From G963663525 sp963663525 (GTDB lineage: Bacteria; Myxococcota_A; SURF-8; G963663525), in contig CAXXHC010000001.1 of the NCBI GenBank assembly GCA_963663525.2, positions 1,798,001-1,862,000 of the forward strand: a stretch of 64,000 bases of DNA, read 5' to 3'. The translations under genes were made by a program, and so were the position numbers. Of this stretch, positions 52,257 through 61,569 are shown piece by piece. How positions within the stretch are numbered: position 1 is the stretch's first letter; the number at the start of each line of letters is the position of its first letter. The notes beneath the pieces were generated by a model. It did no database searches. It had not been told where the DNA came from and saw only the letters and a list, made by a program, of their open reading frames with translations.

Positions 52257-53549
52257 ATGGTTGAAAAATCTCGTGGACTCGGTGGCTGGCTGGACCGTAT
52301 CTGGCACAATGTAGACGAGATGATCGCGGAGCCTTCGCTGGCCCTTTCGCAAAAAATTCAGGGCATATACAACAAGGTATCTCCTTCACCCGCTCCTTTC
52401 CTCTATCCCCGCAAAGAAAGTCACGACTACCTTTTCCGCAAAATCGAAAAGCGTAACATCACGGTGGTGACGGAAGACGACGTGACGTTGACCATCACCA
52501 ACAAGCGTCCCCGTCACGCCAGCGCCAATCTTTACCCGATCATGTGTCTTCCGGGGTTGGCCGAAACGCGCTTCGTGCTGGATCAGGCGCTTGGGCGCAG
52601 CTTTGTCGATTACCTCGCCCTCAACGGCTTCGACGTCTACATGTGCGAATTGCGAGGGCATGGGAAATCGCGCCATTTAAAGGAACGTTACGACTGGAAC
52701 GTACAGACCTTCCTCGATTACGACGTCCCCGCGATGATCGAAACGGTGCGTAGGGAATCGGGCAAGGACAAGTTGATCTGGATCGGGCATTCGATGGGCG
52801 GCATGTTGCTGCTGGGGTATCTCGTCAGTGCCGGATTGAACAAAAACAAGGATCTGTACGACGCCGACTTCATTCGTGGCGGCATCACCATCGGGTCGCC
52901 GGTCAATTTCAACCAGATCAGCCTCGTGCTGGCTTCGATGCTGTTCAAAATCACCGCAGTTCCGCGTGCTCCGCTGATTCCGACGGATTTCCTTTCCAAT
53001 ATGCTTTCGATGTTTCCCGCGATTCTGGATTCTCCGCTGACCTATCATTTCTGGAATTATAAAAACATCGAAACGGAGAACAAGATTCTCTACCTCAAAG
53101 ACGGCCTGGACAACATCGCCACGGGTGTGATGCGGGATTTCGTCGAGTACGTGCTTAGCGCCGATTTTCATTCCTCGGACGGAAAAATCAACTACCGTGA
53201 AAACCTGTTTCTGATCGACCGCCCGATGCTGATCGTCTCCGGTTCCATCGACCGAATGGCGAGCAACGAGACAGCGCAGACCATTTACGACGGCATTTCC
53301 AGCCAGGACAAGGAATTGCGGGTGTTCGGCCAGCGCGGCTACCTGATTCGCGACGGCCAGCGGATCAAGGTCAAGGACAAGATGGATTACGGTCATGTGG
53401 ATCTGACCCTGGGTGCGCGCTCGAAGGAGGAAGTCTGGCCCTACATGCTCAACTGGATTCGCAAGAGGGCCAAAATCGAGGTTCCGTTGGCCGAGTCGCA
53501 GTCAAGCGAAGATGGGGTTGCGAACATCACGTCCATTCGCCGGTCCTGA
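52257..53549 (+). CDS. Alpha/beta hydrolase (PhaC/lipase-like)
   Basis: 430 aa, no signal peptide. Oxyanion-hole region PIMCLPGLAETRFVLD, nucleophile elbow WIGHSMGGMLLLGYL (Ser), MLIVSGSIDRMAS (Asp) and DYGHVDLTLG (His). Size and the FDVYMCELRGHGKSR and DYDVPAMIETVRRESG segments resemble PHA-synthase-related and lipase-class hydrolases; a Ser nucleophile (not the Cys of PhaC) argues for an esterase or lipase. An Ala/Phe-rich lid region (about 225-270) could bind lipid. Probably cytoplasmic or membrane-peripheral. Monocistronic, followed after 155 bp by another promoter. Confidence 0.8.
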   Translation: MVEKSRGLGGWLDRIWHNVDEMIAEPSLALSQKIQGIYNKVSPSPAPFLYPRKESHDYLFRKIEKRNITVVTEDDVTLTITNKRPRHASANLYPIMCLPGLAETRFVLDQALGRSFVDYLALNGFDVYMCELRGHGKSRHLKERYDWNVQTFLDYDVPAMIETVRRESGKDKLIWIGHSMGGMLLLGYLVSAGLNKNKDLYDADFIRGGITIGSPVNFNQISLVLASMLFKITAVPRAPLIPTDFLSNMLSMFPAILDSPLTYHFWNYKNIETENKILYLKDGLDNIATGVMRDFVEYVLSADFHSSDGKINYRENLFLIDRPMLIVSGSIDRMASNETAQTIYDGISSQDKELRVFGQRGYLIRDGQRIKVKDKMDYGHVDLTLGARSKEEVWPYMLNWIRKRAKIEVPLAESQSSEDGVANITSIRRS

Positions 53550-53611
53550 TCCGTTTTTCCCGGTCGGAAAGACGGGGCTTTTCGCGCAACACGGGTATAT
53601 GCCGCATCTCC

Positions 53612-53641
53612 TTGTGAACTCCCCCGAAAAGATGGTATAAA
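53612..53641 (+). promoter_or_regulatory. Predicted promoter for 53705-56527
   Basis: TTGTGA (53612-53617), an 18-bp spacer and TATAAA (53636-53641), about 64 bp upstream of the ATG. Confidence 0.5.
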
Positions 53642-53704
53642 CGCTCTGGCAGCGTCGTTTTTTTCGACGAGACCGTTTTTCGACGCACGGACGCCGGGAG
53701 GACG

Positions 53705-54934
53705 ATGGAAGACAAGGATATCAGCTACCTAAAACTCGTGACTGCACTGGCGGCGGGGATCGATCACCGCCCTCCGGACCCTCCTGGCCACTGCTGGCGG
53801 GTCGCGGTTTTGGCATATCGCACGGCGGGTTTTTTAGGGTCTAAATCGCTCAAAGAGGTGTTTCTTGCCGGAATGCTCGCCGATTGTGCCACCGGCCACC
53901 TTCCGATGCATGTCCTGGACATGATGCAGTCCAAACCGGCGCTGTTCGATCAGCGGGCCGATCTCGACCTGTTCATGCATCCGATTCTGGCTTTCGAAGC
54001 GCTCTACGACCTTCCCCGGCTGCGAAAGGCCGCCAGGCTGGTGATTCAGCATCATGAAACCCCCTCTGGGCAGGGCTATCCAGAAGGACTGGGCACCGAA
54101 GATCTGCCCCTCGAAACGGACTGTCTGAGGGCAGCCGACCAGTTCGATGTGCTCATGCACGATGGCAATTACGAGTCTTCCCCGCAGGCGATGGAAGGGT
54201 TGTATCCATTCGTAGGCGAAGAGATCGACCCGGAAGCCTACGAAGCGATGGGGGAGGCGCTTCGGCGCGATCATCTGTTCAGTCGTCTGATGCTGGCGGA
54301 CGAACTGGAGGCCGAAGTCCAGGAAATCGTCAAGGAACTCGGCAACATGGAGAAGCCGGCAGGAGACAAGGAAATCACTCTTTTGCTGGAAGCCTTCGGC
54401 GACTTGATCGACAATCGCAACCCTCTCTACGCGAGTGGTCGCTCAAGAAAGTCCGCCGAGTTGGCGGTGCGTATCGCTACGCGGATGCAACTGAAACCCG
54501 ATGCGGTGCGAGAGATTCGCTATGCGGCTCTTTTGCAAAACCTCGGAGAAGTCTCGTGCCGGAAGTGCCTGCTGGCCAAGCCCACGAAATTGACCGGTGA
54601 GGAGCGCAAAGCCGTCTTGATGCATCCGAAGCTTTCGGCCTGGTTTTTGAACAAGGTTCCAGGGTTGGAAAACGTCGCCCGCACCGTACTTCATCATCAC
54701 GAAAACTACGACGGTTCGGGATATCCGGATCGGCTGCAAGGGGGAAACATCCCCATCAGCAGCCGTATTTTGCGTGTGGCGGACGGTTTCGTGGCGATTA
54801 CCTCCGACAGTCCGTATCAAAGTCGCCAAAGCGTAAAACACGCTCTTCGCGAACTGCGCCGCAACCAACGAAAGGCCTTCGATCCGGCGGTGGTGCAGGC
54901 GCTGGTTCAGGTCATGGAAAACGGGTCGAAGTAG
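53705..54934 (+). CDS. Tandem HD-GYP-like protein, metal ligands degenerate
   Basis: 409 aa, two HD-GYP-type halves. Half 1 (about 1-170) has the late IQHHETPSGQGYPEGL motif but LADCATGHLP where HDxGK is expected. Half 2 (about 215-405) has LHHHENYDGSGYPDRLQGG but LQNLGEVSC in place of HDIGK. Both GYP parts are kept while both HD dyads are lost, so c-di-GMP hydrolysis is doubtful; c-di-GMP binding or a scaffold role is more likely. GGGAGG before ATG 53705. Ends 33 bp before an intact HD-GYP response regulator, which suggests the two work together. Confidence 0.85.
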   Translation: MEDKDISYLKLVTALAAGIDHRPPDPPGHCWRVAVLAYRTAGFLGSKSLKEVFLAGMLADCATGHLPMHVLDMMQSKPALFDQRADLDLFMHPILAFEALYDLPRLRKAARLVIQHHETPSGQGYPEGLGTEDLPLETDCLRAADQFDVLMHDGNYESSPQAMEGLYPFVGEEIDPEAYEAMGEALRRDHLFSRLMLADELEAEVQEIVKELGNMEKPAGDKEITLLLEAFGDLIDNRNPLYASGRSRKSAELAVRIATRMQLKPDAVREIRYAALLQNLGEVSCRKCLLAKPTKLTGEERKAVLMHPKLSAWFLNKVPGLENVARTVLHHHENYDGSGYPDRLQGGNIPISSRILRVADGFVAITSDSPYQSRQSVKHALRELRRNQRKAFDPAVVQALVQVMENGSK

Positions 54935-54967
54935 ACGAATGAAAAGAACGATTGGAAGGCAAAACAT

Positions 54968-56527
54968 ATGAAAGGCAAGCCCCGCATTCTGATCGTGGAC
55001 GACATGCCGACCAACATCAAGTTGTTGGAAGCTCACCTGGCGAAAGAACCCTACGAACTGCTTACCGCCGTGGACGGCGAGGACGCGCTGAAAAAGGTGA
55101 AGGCACACGCCCCGGATCTTTTACTGCTCGATATCATGATGCCGAAAATGGACGGCTTCGAGGTCTGTTCGAGGATCAAAGGCGATGCTTCTACAAGCCG
55201 CATTCAGGTGGTGATGGTTACGGCTCTGGACAGCCCGGAGGACAAGGTACGAGGGATCGAAGCCGGGGCGGATGATTTTCTGACCAAGCCGGTCAACCGT
55301 GCCGAATTGCTGGCCCGAACACGTTCTCTTGTGCACTCCAAAAAAAACGCCGATCGCGTGGCCGATTTGCAGCAGGCGCTGACATCATTATTCGAGTTGT
55401 CCACACTATCGAACCGCTACGCCGACCGCACGAAGCTGCTGGACGAATTCTCCAAGCGTTCCGTGCAACTCGCGAATGCCGAAGCGGCGGCGATCTACCT
55501 GTTTTTCGGTGGACAGCCCATGATGGTGGGACAATACGGCATGAACCGCCTCGATTACGATTACGACGAAGTGGCCAAGGGTATTCTCGAAAGTATCGTG
55601 CAGACCTTCAACCGCACCGATCAGCTTCTGCTGGGGGAGAAGGACGAGAAAATCGTGGGTCTGCCGTTGATTTCTTACGACGGTACGATGATCGGTGCCA
55701 TGCTGGCCTTCGGCGTGGGAGACGAAAAAGACCATCCCCTGGACATTTTAAAGCTCGTGGCCCAGCGGCTGAGTTCCGAGTTGGTGCTGCTCGACTGGAA
55801 TTCCGAGTTGGAGATGCGCATCAACGAGCGTACCCGCAAGCAGCAGGAGACGATGAGCGTTCTCCAGGCCGCCTACGACGAACTGTTCCAGGCCCAGGAA
55901 GAAACCCTGTTGCGGCTGGCGCGTGCGGCGGAATTCCGAGATGAGGATACCGGCGCGCACCTGCGGCGGATTTCCAATTTCAGCTACCTGATTGCCGAGG
56001 AACTGGGTCTGCCGAGCCATTTCTGCGAGCGGCTGCGGCTGGCTTCGATGATGCACGACATCGGGAAAATCGGCGTGCCCGACGCGGTGCTGCTCAAACC
56101 GGGCAGGCTCACGCAGAGCGAATGGATCATCATGAAACAGCACACGGTGTTGGGCGGGCGGATTCTCGCCGGATCGCACTCTCCGCTGATTCAGATGTCC
56201 GAACGGGTGGCGATGGGGCACCACGAGCGTTTCAACGGCACGGGGTATCCCAACCAGTTGCAGGGCGACCAGATTCCTTTGGAGGCTCGCGTGGTGATGC
56301 TGGCCGACGTGTTCGACGCCCTGACGACCAAGCGCGTCTACAAACCCGCCTTCAGCGTGGAACGGGCGCGCAAGTTGATCGAGCAGGATGTGGGTTCGCA
56401 CTTCGATCCCGATGTGGCCAACTCGTTCTTCAGTTGCTGGGACAAAGTGCTGGAAATCCGCAACCAGTATGCGGACGACGCCTACGAACTCGACCCGATC
56501 GAAGTGGAACAACCCACCGAGCCGTGA
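54968..56527 (+). CDS. Response regulator with HD-GYP c-di-GMP phosphodiesterase domain
   Basis: 519 aa. Receiver (about 1-120; VDDMPTN, phospho-Asp in LLLLDIMMPKMDG, VTALDSPED, LTKPVNR), a GAF-like middle (about 140-285; EAAAIYLFFGG, PLISYDGTMIGAML), a coiled coil (about 285-320), then HD-GYP (about 320-500) with MMHDIGKIGVPDAVLLKPG and GHHERFNGTGYPNQL, all metal ligands present. Predicted to degrade c-di-GMP when phosphorylated. No kinase adjacent. Downstream of the degenerate tandem HD-GYP gene in one unit. Confidence 0.95.
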   Translation: MKGKPRILIVDDMPTNIKLLEAHLAKEPYELLTAVDGEDALKKVKAHAPDLLLLDIMMPKMDGFEVCSRIKGDASTSRIQVVMVTALDSPEDKVRGIEAGADDFLTKPVNRAELLARTRSLVHSKKNADRVADLQQALTSLFELSTLSNRYADRTKLLDEFSKRSVQLANAEAAAIYLFFGGQPMMVGQYGMNRLDYDYDEVAKGILESIVQTFNRTDQLLLGEKDEKIVGLPLISYDGTMIGAMLAFGVGDEKDHPLDILKLVAQRLSSELVLLDWNSELEMRINERTRKQQETMSVLQAAYDELFQAQEETLLRLARAAEFRDEDTGAHLRRISNFSYLIAEELGLPSHFCERLRLASMMHDIGKIGVPDAVLLKPGRLTQSEWIIMKQHTVLGGRILAGSHSPLIQMSERVAMGHHERFNGTGYPNQLQGDQIPLEARVVMLADVFDALTTKRVYKPAFSVERARKLIEQDVGSHFDPDVANSFFSCWDKVLEIRNQYADDAYELDPIEVEQPTEP

Positions 56528-56586
56528 GTCACGTGTTCATCCATGCGTGTGACGCGGTAGACGAATTCCTGAATCGTTCCCATTGA

Positions 56587-56615
56587 TTGACAGCGTTGAC
56601 CTTCCGGTCGATAAT
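56587..56615 (+). promoter_or_regulatory. Strong predicted promoter for the subtilase
   Basis: TTGACA (56587-56592), 17-bp spacer, GATAAT (56610-56615), about 32 bp upstream of the ATG at 56647. Confidence 0.65.
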
Positions 56616-56646
56616 CTCCGAGATATCAGAATCCGCGAGGTAACCC

Positions 56647-59600
56647 ATGAAGCGTTTCCCCGATCACCTTTCGGTCGATTCCGGCGCTTGTCGAGCGTCC
56701 GATGGCCGGGTGCGTGCGGGGAGGCGTGCGGCCTTGCGTTTCGCAGCGTGGTGGCTCGCGGCGTGGGTGCTCTGCTTGGTGCCGTTTTCGACCGTTTCTT
56801 CGGAGGAAGGCACGTATTATTACAGCGGCGGGAAAAAAATTCCGCTGGTTTCGCGAAATGACGTATTCGTGCTGGAAAGCGAGGTTCCCCGGCAGGTCTT
56901 GAAGCGGCATGGAATGGAGTCGGCGAAGCTCGAAAAAGTATTGGAAATCGGGAATCTTTATTACGTCAGACCGGTCACGGATACGAGTCGTGGCGGGCTT
57001 GCGAAACTCCTGAAAGAGTTGGCCGGGGATTCCCATGTCACTTTCGTTCACGAAGCCTATCGACTGAGTTCGACGTCGGATCTCGTGCGAGGCTTGACCG
57101 GCGAGGTGGCGGCGGCGTTTTCTCCCAAGATTTCCGAGGAATCGATCCGCCGACGGGTGAAAAAAGCCGGTCTGCAATATGTCCGACCCCTGAATTGGCT
57201 CAAAGGTGGGGTGCGCCTGAAAGTGTCGGGAGCGTCGAATTCTCCGGTAAGTGCGGCAAGGGAACTTGTGGAGAAGCATGGCGCGCTGTGGGCGCATCCG
57301 GATTTCATCAAGCCGATACGGCAAAGGCTCACGGTGGATGACCCGTTGTTTTCCGAACAATGGCATCTCGAAAATACGGGGCAGCACGGCGCGACGCCGG
57401 GCGAGGATCTGAACGTTTCCGAAGCCTGGGACACCACGCTTGGAAGCGAGGATACAATCGTGGCGATCATCGACGACGGCGTGCAGGCGGATCACCTCGA
57501 CTTGCAGGGCGCGGTGCTGACCACCGGATATGACTTCGTGGACGACGACGACGATCCCTCCCCGGAAACGGGCGATGGTCACGGAACCTGCGCGTCGGGA
57601 ATCGTCGCCGCACGGACCGACAACGGAATCGGCGTGGCGGGGATCTGCCCGGCCTGCAAGATTCTGCCGGTTCGCCTGTTGGGGGAAAACCAGACAGAAA
57701 TCACCGAGGCGCAGTCGCTGGCTTGGGCCGTCGCCAAGGGGGCCTGGGTGGCCAACAATTCGTGGGGACCGCCGGACAACCACGGCGAAGCGCCGCTACC
57801 CGATGTGGTGAAAAGCGCGCTGGATTACGGCGTGCATCAGGGGCGTGGCGGGCTGGGCGTCGTCTGGACCTGGGCGTCGGGTAACGGCGACGAACAGATT
57901 TCTCTGGATGGCTACGCCTCGTACAACTACGTGCTTGCCGTGGGGGCGGTAAACGACGTGGGAATCCGCTGTTATTACAGCGACTGGGGGCCGGAGTTGG
58001 ATTTCGTTAGCCCGTCGAGGGGCAATCGCTACCGTGACGGCGCGATGACCACGGGCATCGTCACCATCGACCGTACCGGGGCGCAGGGCTATGTTTCGGG
58101 TGATTACCACAGTTCGTTCGGCGGTACGTCGGCGGCTTCTCCCGGCGTGGCGGGTGTGGCGGCGCTGGTGTTGTCGGTGCGGCCCGATTTGGGATGGAAA
58201 CAGGTGGCCGAGATTCTCCGACGGACGGCGGTCCGGGTGGATGAAGCCGGTGGAGGATGGACGCCGGAAGGCTTCAGCCAATATTACGGATGGGGACGGG
58301 TGGATGCCGCCGCTGCCGTGGCTGCTGCGTTGGCCTACGATGAATGCACCGCCCAGGCGGAAATCTGCAACGGAGAAGACGACGACTGCGACGACGAGAT
58401 CGACGAAAGCGAGGTATGCATCCAGGAACTCGCGTTCTGCGATGCCTGTCGAATGTCCAGCCAGTGCGCCTCCGGGAATTGCCACCAGGAGTCACCAGGC
58501 GAAACGGGATTTTGCCTGTCCTCTTGCGAGGGAGAGGAAATCTGCCCGGAGCAGGCTTCCTGCGATACGGATGGCTTCTGTCATCCGCCGGAGGAGGATT
58601 GCGACCTCTGGCGCTGTCGGAATCTTCCCGAAATTTGCGGCAACGGAGAGAACGACAACTGCGACGAGGAGACGGATGAGGAACCTTGCTGCACGCCGAG
58701 CACGCCGCCGGAAGAAGTCTGTGACGGAAAAGACAACGACTGCGACGGTGTGACCGATGTTTTCGAGACGCTGCCTTCTGTGGCGTCTGAGGTTTGCCCG
58801 TCTGAGGGCGTGTGCATCGATGCTATGCCGGTTTGCATGGGGGAATCGGGCTGGGTGTGCCAGTGGCCGGAAAACTATGAAAATCCTGAAGTTTCCTGCG
58901 ACGGTCTGGACAACGACTGCGACGGTGAGGCGGACAACGGGCTGGCCAACGAAGAGATGGATTGCAAAGGGCTGGGCGTCTGCCGCGACTCCGAACCCGA
59001 ATGCCTGGGTGCCTCCGGGTGGGTTTGCAGCCGTTCGGATATCTACGAGGAAACCGAAAGAACATGCGACGGAAAAGACAACGATTGTGATGGCTTGATC
59101 GATGAAGGCGTGCAGCTTCCGCCCGATGTGGAATGTCCCCGCGTGGGAGTGTGCGAAAACGGGTTTCCTTTCTGTGCCGGAAGTTTCGGTTGGCTCTGTT
59201 CGGACGTGGACGAGTACGAGGAGCAGGAGACGATCTGCGATGGCCTGGACAACGACTGCGACGGCTTCGTGGACGAAGACCTGGAAGCTCCCGACGCGGC
59301 GTGGATGTGCGGCGGAGAGGGCGTCTGCCTGGAAGCGGAGGTCGTTTGCCTGGGCACCGGAGGATGGAGTTGTCGGATGCCCGAGACGCACCAGTCGCAG
59401 GAAAGTCTTTGCGACGGAAAAGACAACGATTGCGACGGGTTGACCGACGAAGGCTGTCCGGCGAATGGAGACGATGACGAGGACGACGGCACGGAGGTGG
59501 AAGCCGATATCGGGGAGATGTCTCCGGGGGACGCCGAGGCGGATTTGGAGGGGAGCCATCCGCTTGGAGGATCGGGTTGTGGAGATTGCCGCCTGTCCGG

Positions 59601-59724
59601 ATTTTCGGGTGGGAACTTCCTTTTTTTCTGGCTCGCGAGTATACTGATGGGATTGGGTATCCGACGTTGGAGTTGGCAGGAGCGCTCCGGTTTCACCATC
59701 CGTTTCCGGCGTCGATGCGGCTAA
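56647..59724 (+). CDS. Secreted subtilisin-like protease with CDGxDNDCDG repeats and C-terminal anchor
   Basis: 1025 aa. Long N-terminal signal region (hydrophobic AAWWLAAWVLCLVPF near 35-50), a propeptide-like segment to about 240, then the S8 catalytic domain with Asp in VAIIDDGVQADHLD (~274), His in GHGTCASGIVA (~311) and Ser in GGTSAASPGVAG (~494). A P/homB domain is not evident. Residues about 570-940 contain seven repeats of the CDGxDNDCDGxxDE type (five canonical, the first two diverged), the MopE-like/metal-binding motif. An acidic linker and GCGDC-LSG motif precede a C-terminal hydrophobic helix and Arg-rich tail (MYXO-CTERM-like sorting pattern). Predicted surface-anchored protease. 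Confidence 0.92.
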   Translation: MKRFPDHLSVDSGACRASDGRVRAGRRAALRFAAWWLAAWVLCLVPFSTVSSEEGTYYYSGGKKIPLVSRNDVFVLESEVPRQVLKRHGMESAKLEKVLEIGNLYYVRPVTDTSRGGLAKLLKELAGDSHVTFVHEAYRLSSTSDLVRGLTGEVAAAFSPKISEESIRRRVKKAGLQYVRPLNWLKGGVRLKVSGASNSPVSAARELVEKHGALWAHPDFIKPIRQRLTVDDPLFSEQWHLENTGQHGATPGEDLNVSEAWDTTLGSEDTIVAIIDDGVQADHLDLQGAVLTTGYDFVDDDDDPSPETGDGHGTCASGIVAARTDNGIGVAGICPACKILPVRLLGENQTEITEAQSLAWAVAKGAWVANNSWGPPDNHGEAPLPDVVKSALDYGVHQGRGGLGVVWTWASGNGDEQISLDGYASYNYVLAVGAVNDVGIRCYYSDWGPELDFVSPSRGNRYRDGAMTTGIVTIDRTGAQGYVSGDYHSSFGGTSAASPGVAGVAALVLSVRPDLGWKQVAEILRRTAVRVDEAGGGWTPEGFSQYYGWGRVDAAAAVAAALAYDECTAQAEICNGEDDDCDDEIDESEVCIQELAFCDACRMSSQCASGNCHQESPGETGFCLSSCEGEEICPEQASCDTDGFCHPPEEDCDLWRCRNLPEICGNGENDNCDEETDEEPCCTPSTPPEEVCDGKDNDCDGVTDVFETLPSVASEVCPSEGVCIDAMPVCMGESGWVCQWPENYENPEVSCDGLDNDCDGEADNGLANEEMDCKGLGVCRDSEPECLGASGWVCSRSDIYEETERTCDGKDNDCDGLIDEGVQLPPDVECPRVGVCENGFPFCAGSFGWLCSDVDEYEEQETICDGLDNDCDGFVDEDLEAPDAAWMCGGEGVCLEAEVVCLGTGGWSCRMPETHQSQESLCDGKDNDCDGLTDEGCPANGDDDEDDGTEVEADIGEMSPGDAEADLEGSHPLGGSGCGDCRLSGFSGGNFLFFWLASILMGLGIRRWSWQERSGFTIRFRRRCG

Positions 59725-59764
59725 TTCACCTGAAACAGGATATTGGAGTTGGTTCGGAGCTACA

Positions 59765-60823
59765 ATGAACCCACACGAACGTGAAAACAGGTTTTCGATG
59801 ACTCCCCGCGAGATTTTCGAGCGGCTCGATCGTTTCGTCATCGGGCAGGAGCGCGCCAAGCGCGTGGTGGCTTTGGGAGCCTACAATCACTTCAAGCGCA
59901 TTGCTGTGAGTCAGGGCGAGGCGAGCCTTTTGAAAAAATCGAATGTCCTGCTCATCGGTCCCACCGGTTGCGGAAAAACCCACCTTGCGCGCAATCTCGC
60001 CGAGTCGCTCAATCTGCCGTTCGTCGTGGTGGACGCCACCGAATACACGGAGGCGGGATACTACGGCAAAGACGTGGAAGTGATGATCGCCGAGTTGCTT
60101 TACGCCTGCAACCAGAACATTCAGGAATGCGAACGGGGCATCATTTTCATCGATGAAATCGACAAAATCGCCCGCCGTAGCGGGGGAATGCGAACGGGTG
60201 CGGGTGCGCGAGACATCGGTGGCGAGGGCGTTCAGCAGGGATTGCTGAAACTGCTCGAAGGCCGCCGCGTCTTCGTGCCGCTCAATGTCACCCAGCACTG
60301 GAACAAGCACGATTTCGTCGAGGTGGACACCTCGAACATTCTGTTTATCTGCGCGGGAACATTTACCGACGTGCAGGTCTACGAAAATGCGCCCATCGGA
60401 TTCGAGAATCGCGAGAACGCGGCGAAAACCAAGCGTGGCGTCGGTCACAAGCAGCTTCTCGAATACGGCATGATCGCAGAACTGCTGGGACGTCTGCCGG
60501 TGGTCGTACAACTCGACGAACTGTCTCGTGAAGACCTCGTGCGCATTCTGGTCGAGCCACCGGACAGCCTCGTCAGGGAATATAGCCAGCTATTGGCCTG
60601 CGACGACGTGCGGGCGGATTTTCGCCTCGACGGCCTTGAAGCGATGGCCGAATACGCCATCAAGCGGGATGTGGGTGCGCGTGGCTTGCGGACGATCATG
60701 GAGGAAACCATGCACGAGGTGATGTTCGACGCCCCGGAAATCTCGGGGCGGCGGATCGTGGTGGACCGGGCCTTCGTTGAGGGAAAAGTGTCTGGACTCG
60801 ATAGCAAGAACCTCGACCCGTAA
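59765..60823 (+). CDS. ClpX-like AAA+ ATPase without zinc domain
   Basis: 352 aa. Walker A VLLIGPTGCGKTHLAR, Walker B GIIFIDEIDKIARRSGG, arginine-finger and sensor-2 segment RDVGARGLRTIMEE. The ClpX pore motif GYVG appears as GYYG (EAGYYGKDVEV), and an IGF tripeptide (APIGFENREN) is present, the signature ClpX uses to dock on ClpP. The N-terminal Zn-binding domain of canonical ClpX is absent and the protein is shorter than the ~420 aa norm. It may be an unfoldase paralogue with its own substrates. Starts 40 bp after the subtilase and 25 bp before the next gene. Confidence 0.88.
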   Translation: MNPHERENRFSMTPREIFERLDRFVIGQERAKRVVALGAYNHFKRIAVSQGEASLLKKSNVLLIGPTGCGKTHLARNLAESLNLPFVVVDATEYTEAGYYGKDVEVMIAELLYACNQNIQECERGIIFIDEIDKIARRSGGMRTGAGARDIGGEGVQQGLLKLLEGRRVFVPLNVTQHWNKHDFVEVDTSNILFICAGTFTDVQVYENAPIGFENRENAAKTKRGVGHKQLLEYGMIAELLGRLPVVVQLDELSREDLVRILVEPPDSLVREYSQLLACDDVRADFRLDGLEAMAEYAIKRDVGARGLRTIMEETMHEVMFDAPEISGRRIVVDRAFVEGKVSGLDSKNLDP

Positions 60824-60848
60824 TACGGACCATGAAGGAAGCCGAAGC

Positions 60849-61565
60849 ATGAATATCGGATTGAATACGAACGTCAAGCATCTGGGGCGGATATTCCACA
60901 TCCAGACGGAAGACTCCGGCAAAAACTACGGCCACGTGATTTCGCACCTGTTCGACGACGGAACGATTCTGGCCACCGAAAAGACCGAGTACGGCGAGTT
61001 GCTGGAAAGCGACATGAGTGACGAACAGGTGGACGAGGAAGTAAAAAAAATCATGCGGCGTTCGCACCGTCTGATGATTCAGAAGTTGATTACCGGCGGC
61101 TATGACGGGCTTGACGGAATCGACGGGAAAAAGAAAAAACGCAAAAAACGCGTCAAGCGCAAGGTCAAGCGTCCCGTGGCACCGACGCCGGTCGAGCGGG
61201 CTGCACCCTCCAAACCCAAAGAGCTGCCTTCCACCGAGGAAACCCTGCCGCTGGAGGAGGCTTCCCAGCCGCTGCACGAAAACGCCGATGCACCGGGAGC
61301 CGAACCGGAAGAATCCGGCGCTGCTGCCGAGGAAAGTACGGTCGTCGAACTGGTGTTGGGTGAGGAAGACGTGGAATTCATCGAAGAGGAAGATGAAACG
61401 GCGTTGTCCGGAGAAGTGGAACTCGTCGCTCCCGTGCCTTCCGTGCCCGATCCGTTCCAGGTGTTCGACCTGTTCCAAGCGTTTATACCTCCCGAGAAAA
61501 AACGCGCGCCGGACGTCGCAAAAACCATCGGAAAGCTGCTGGCGGGCGATCTGGGCGCGGAATGA
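60849..61565 (+). CDS. Conserved protein with acidic tail, unknown function
   Basis: 238 aa. N-terminal ~95 residues form a compact domain (KHLGRIFHIQTEDSGKNYG, HLFDDGTILATEKTEYGEL) that I recall as a recurrent domain in delta-type bacteria without an assigned role. It is followed by a very basic KKKKRKKRVKRKVKR segment, a Pro/Ala/Glu-rich linker and an acidic C-terminal stretch (LVLGEEDVEFIEEEDE) ending in an amphipathic helix. Could bind nucleic acid or an ATPase partner. Start ATG 60849 behind AAGGAAG; the longer frame to 60777 overlaps the ClpX-like gene. Confidence 0.7.
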   Translation: MNIGLNTNVKHLGRIFHIQTEDSGKNYGHVISHLFDDGTILATEKTEYGELLESDMSDEQVDEEVKKIMRRSHRLMIQKLITGGYDGLDGIDGKKKKRKKRVKRKVKRPVAPTPVERAAPSKPKELPSTEETLPLEEASQPLHENADAPGAEPEESGAAAEESTVVELVLGEEDVEFIEEEDETALSGEVELVAPVPSVPDPFQVFDLFQAFIPPEKKRAPDVAKTIGKLLAGDLGAE

Positions 61566-61569
61566 CGCA

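Noticed and set aside
58492..59859. 455-aa minus-strand frame over the subtilase repeats
   Set aside because: Arises from the repetitive CDGxDNDCDG codons; no independent support.
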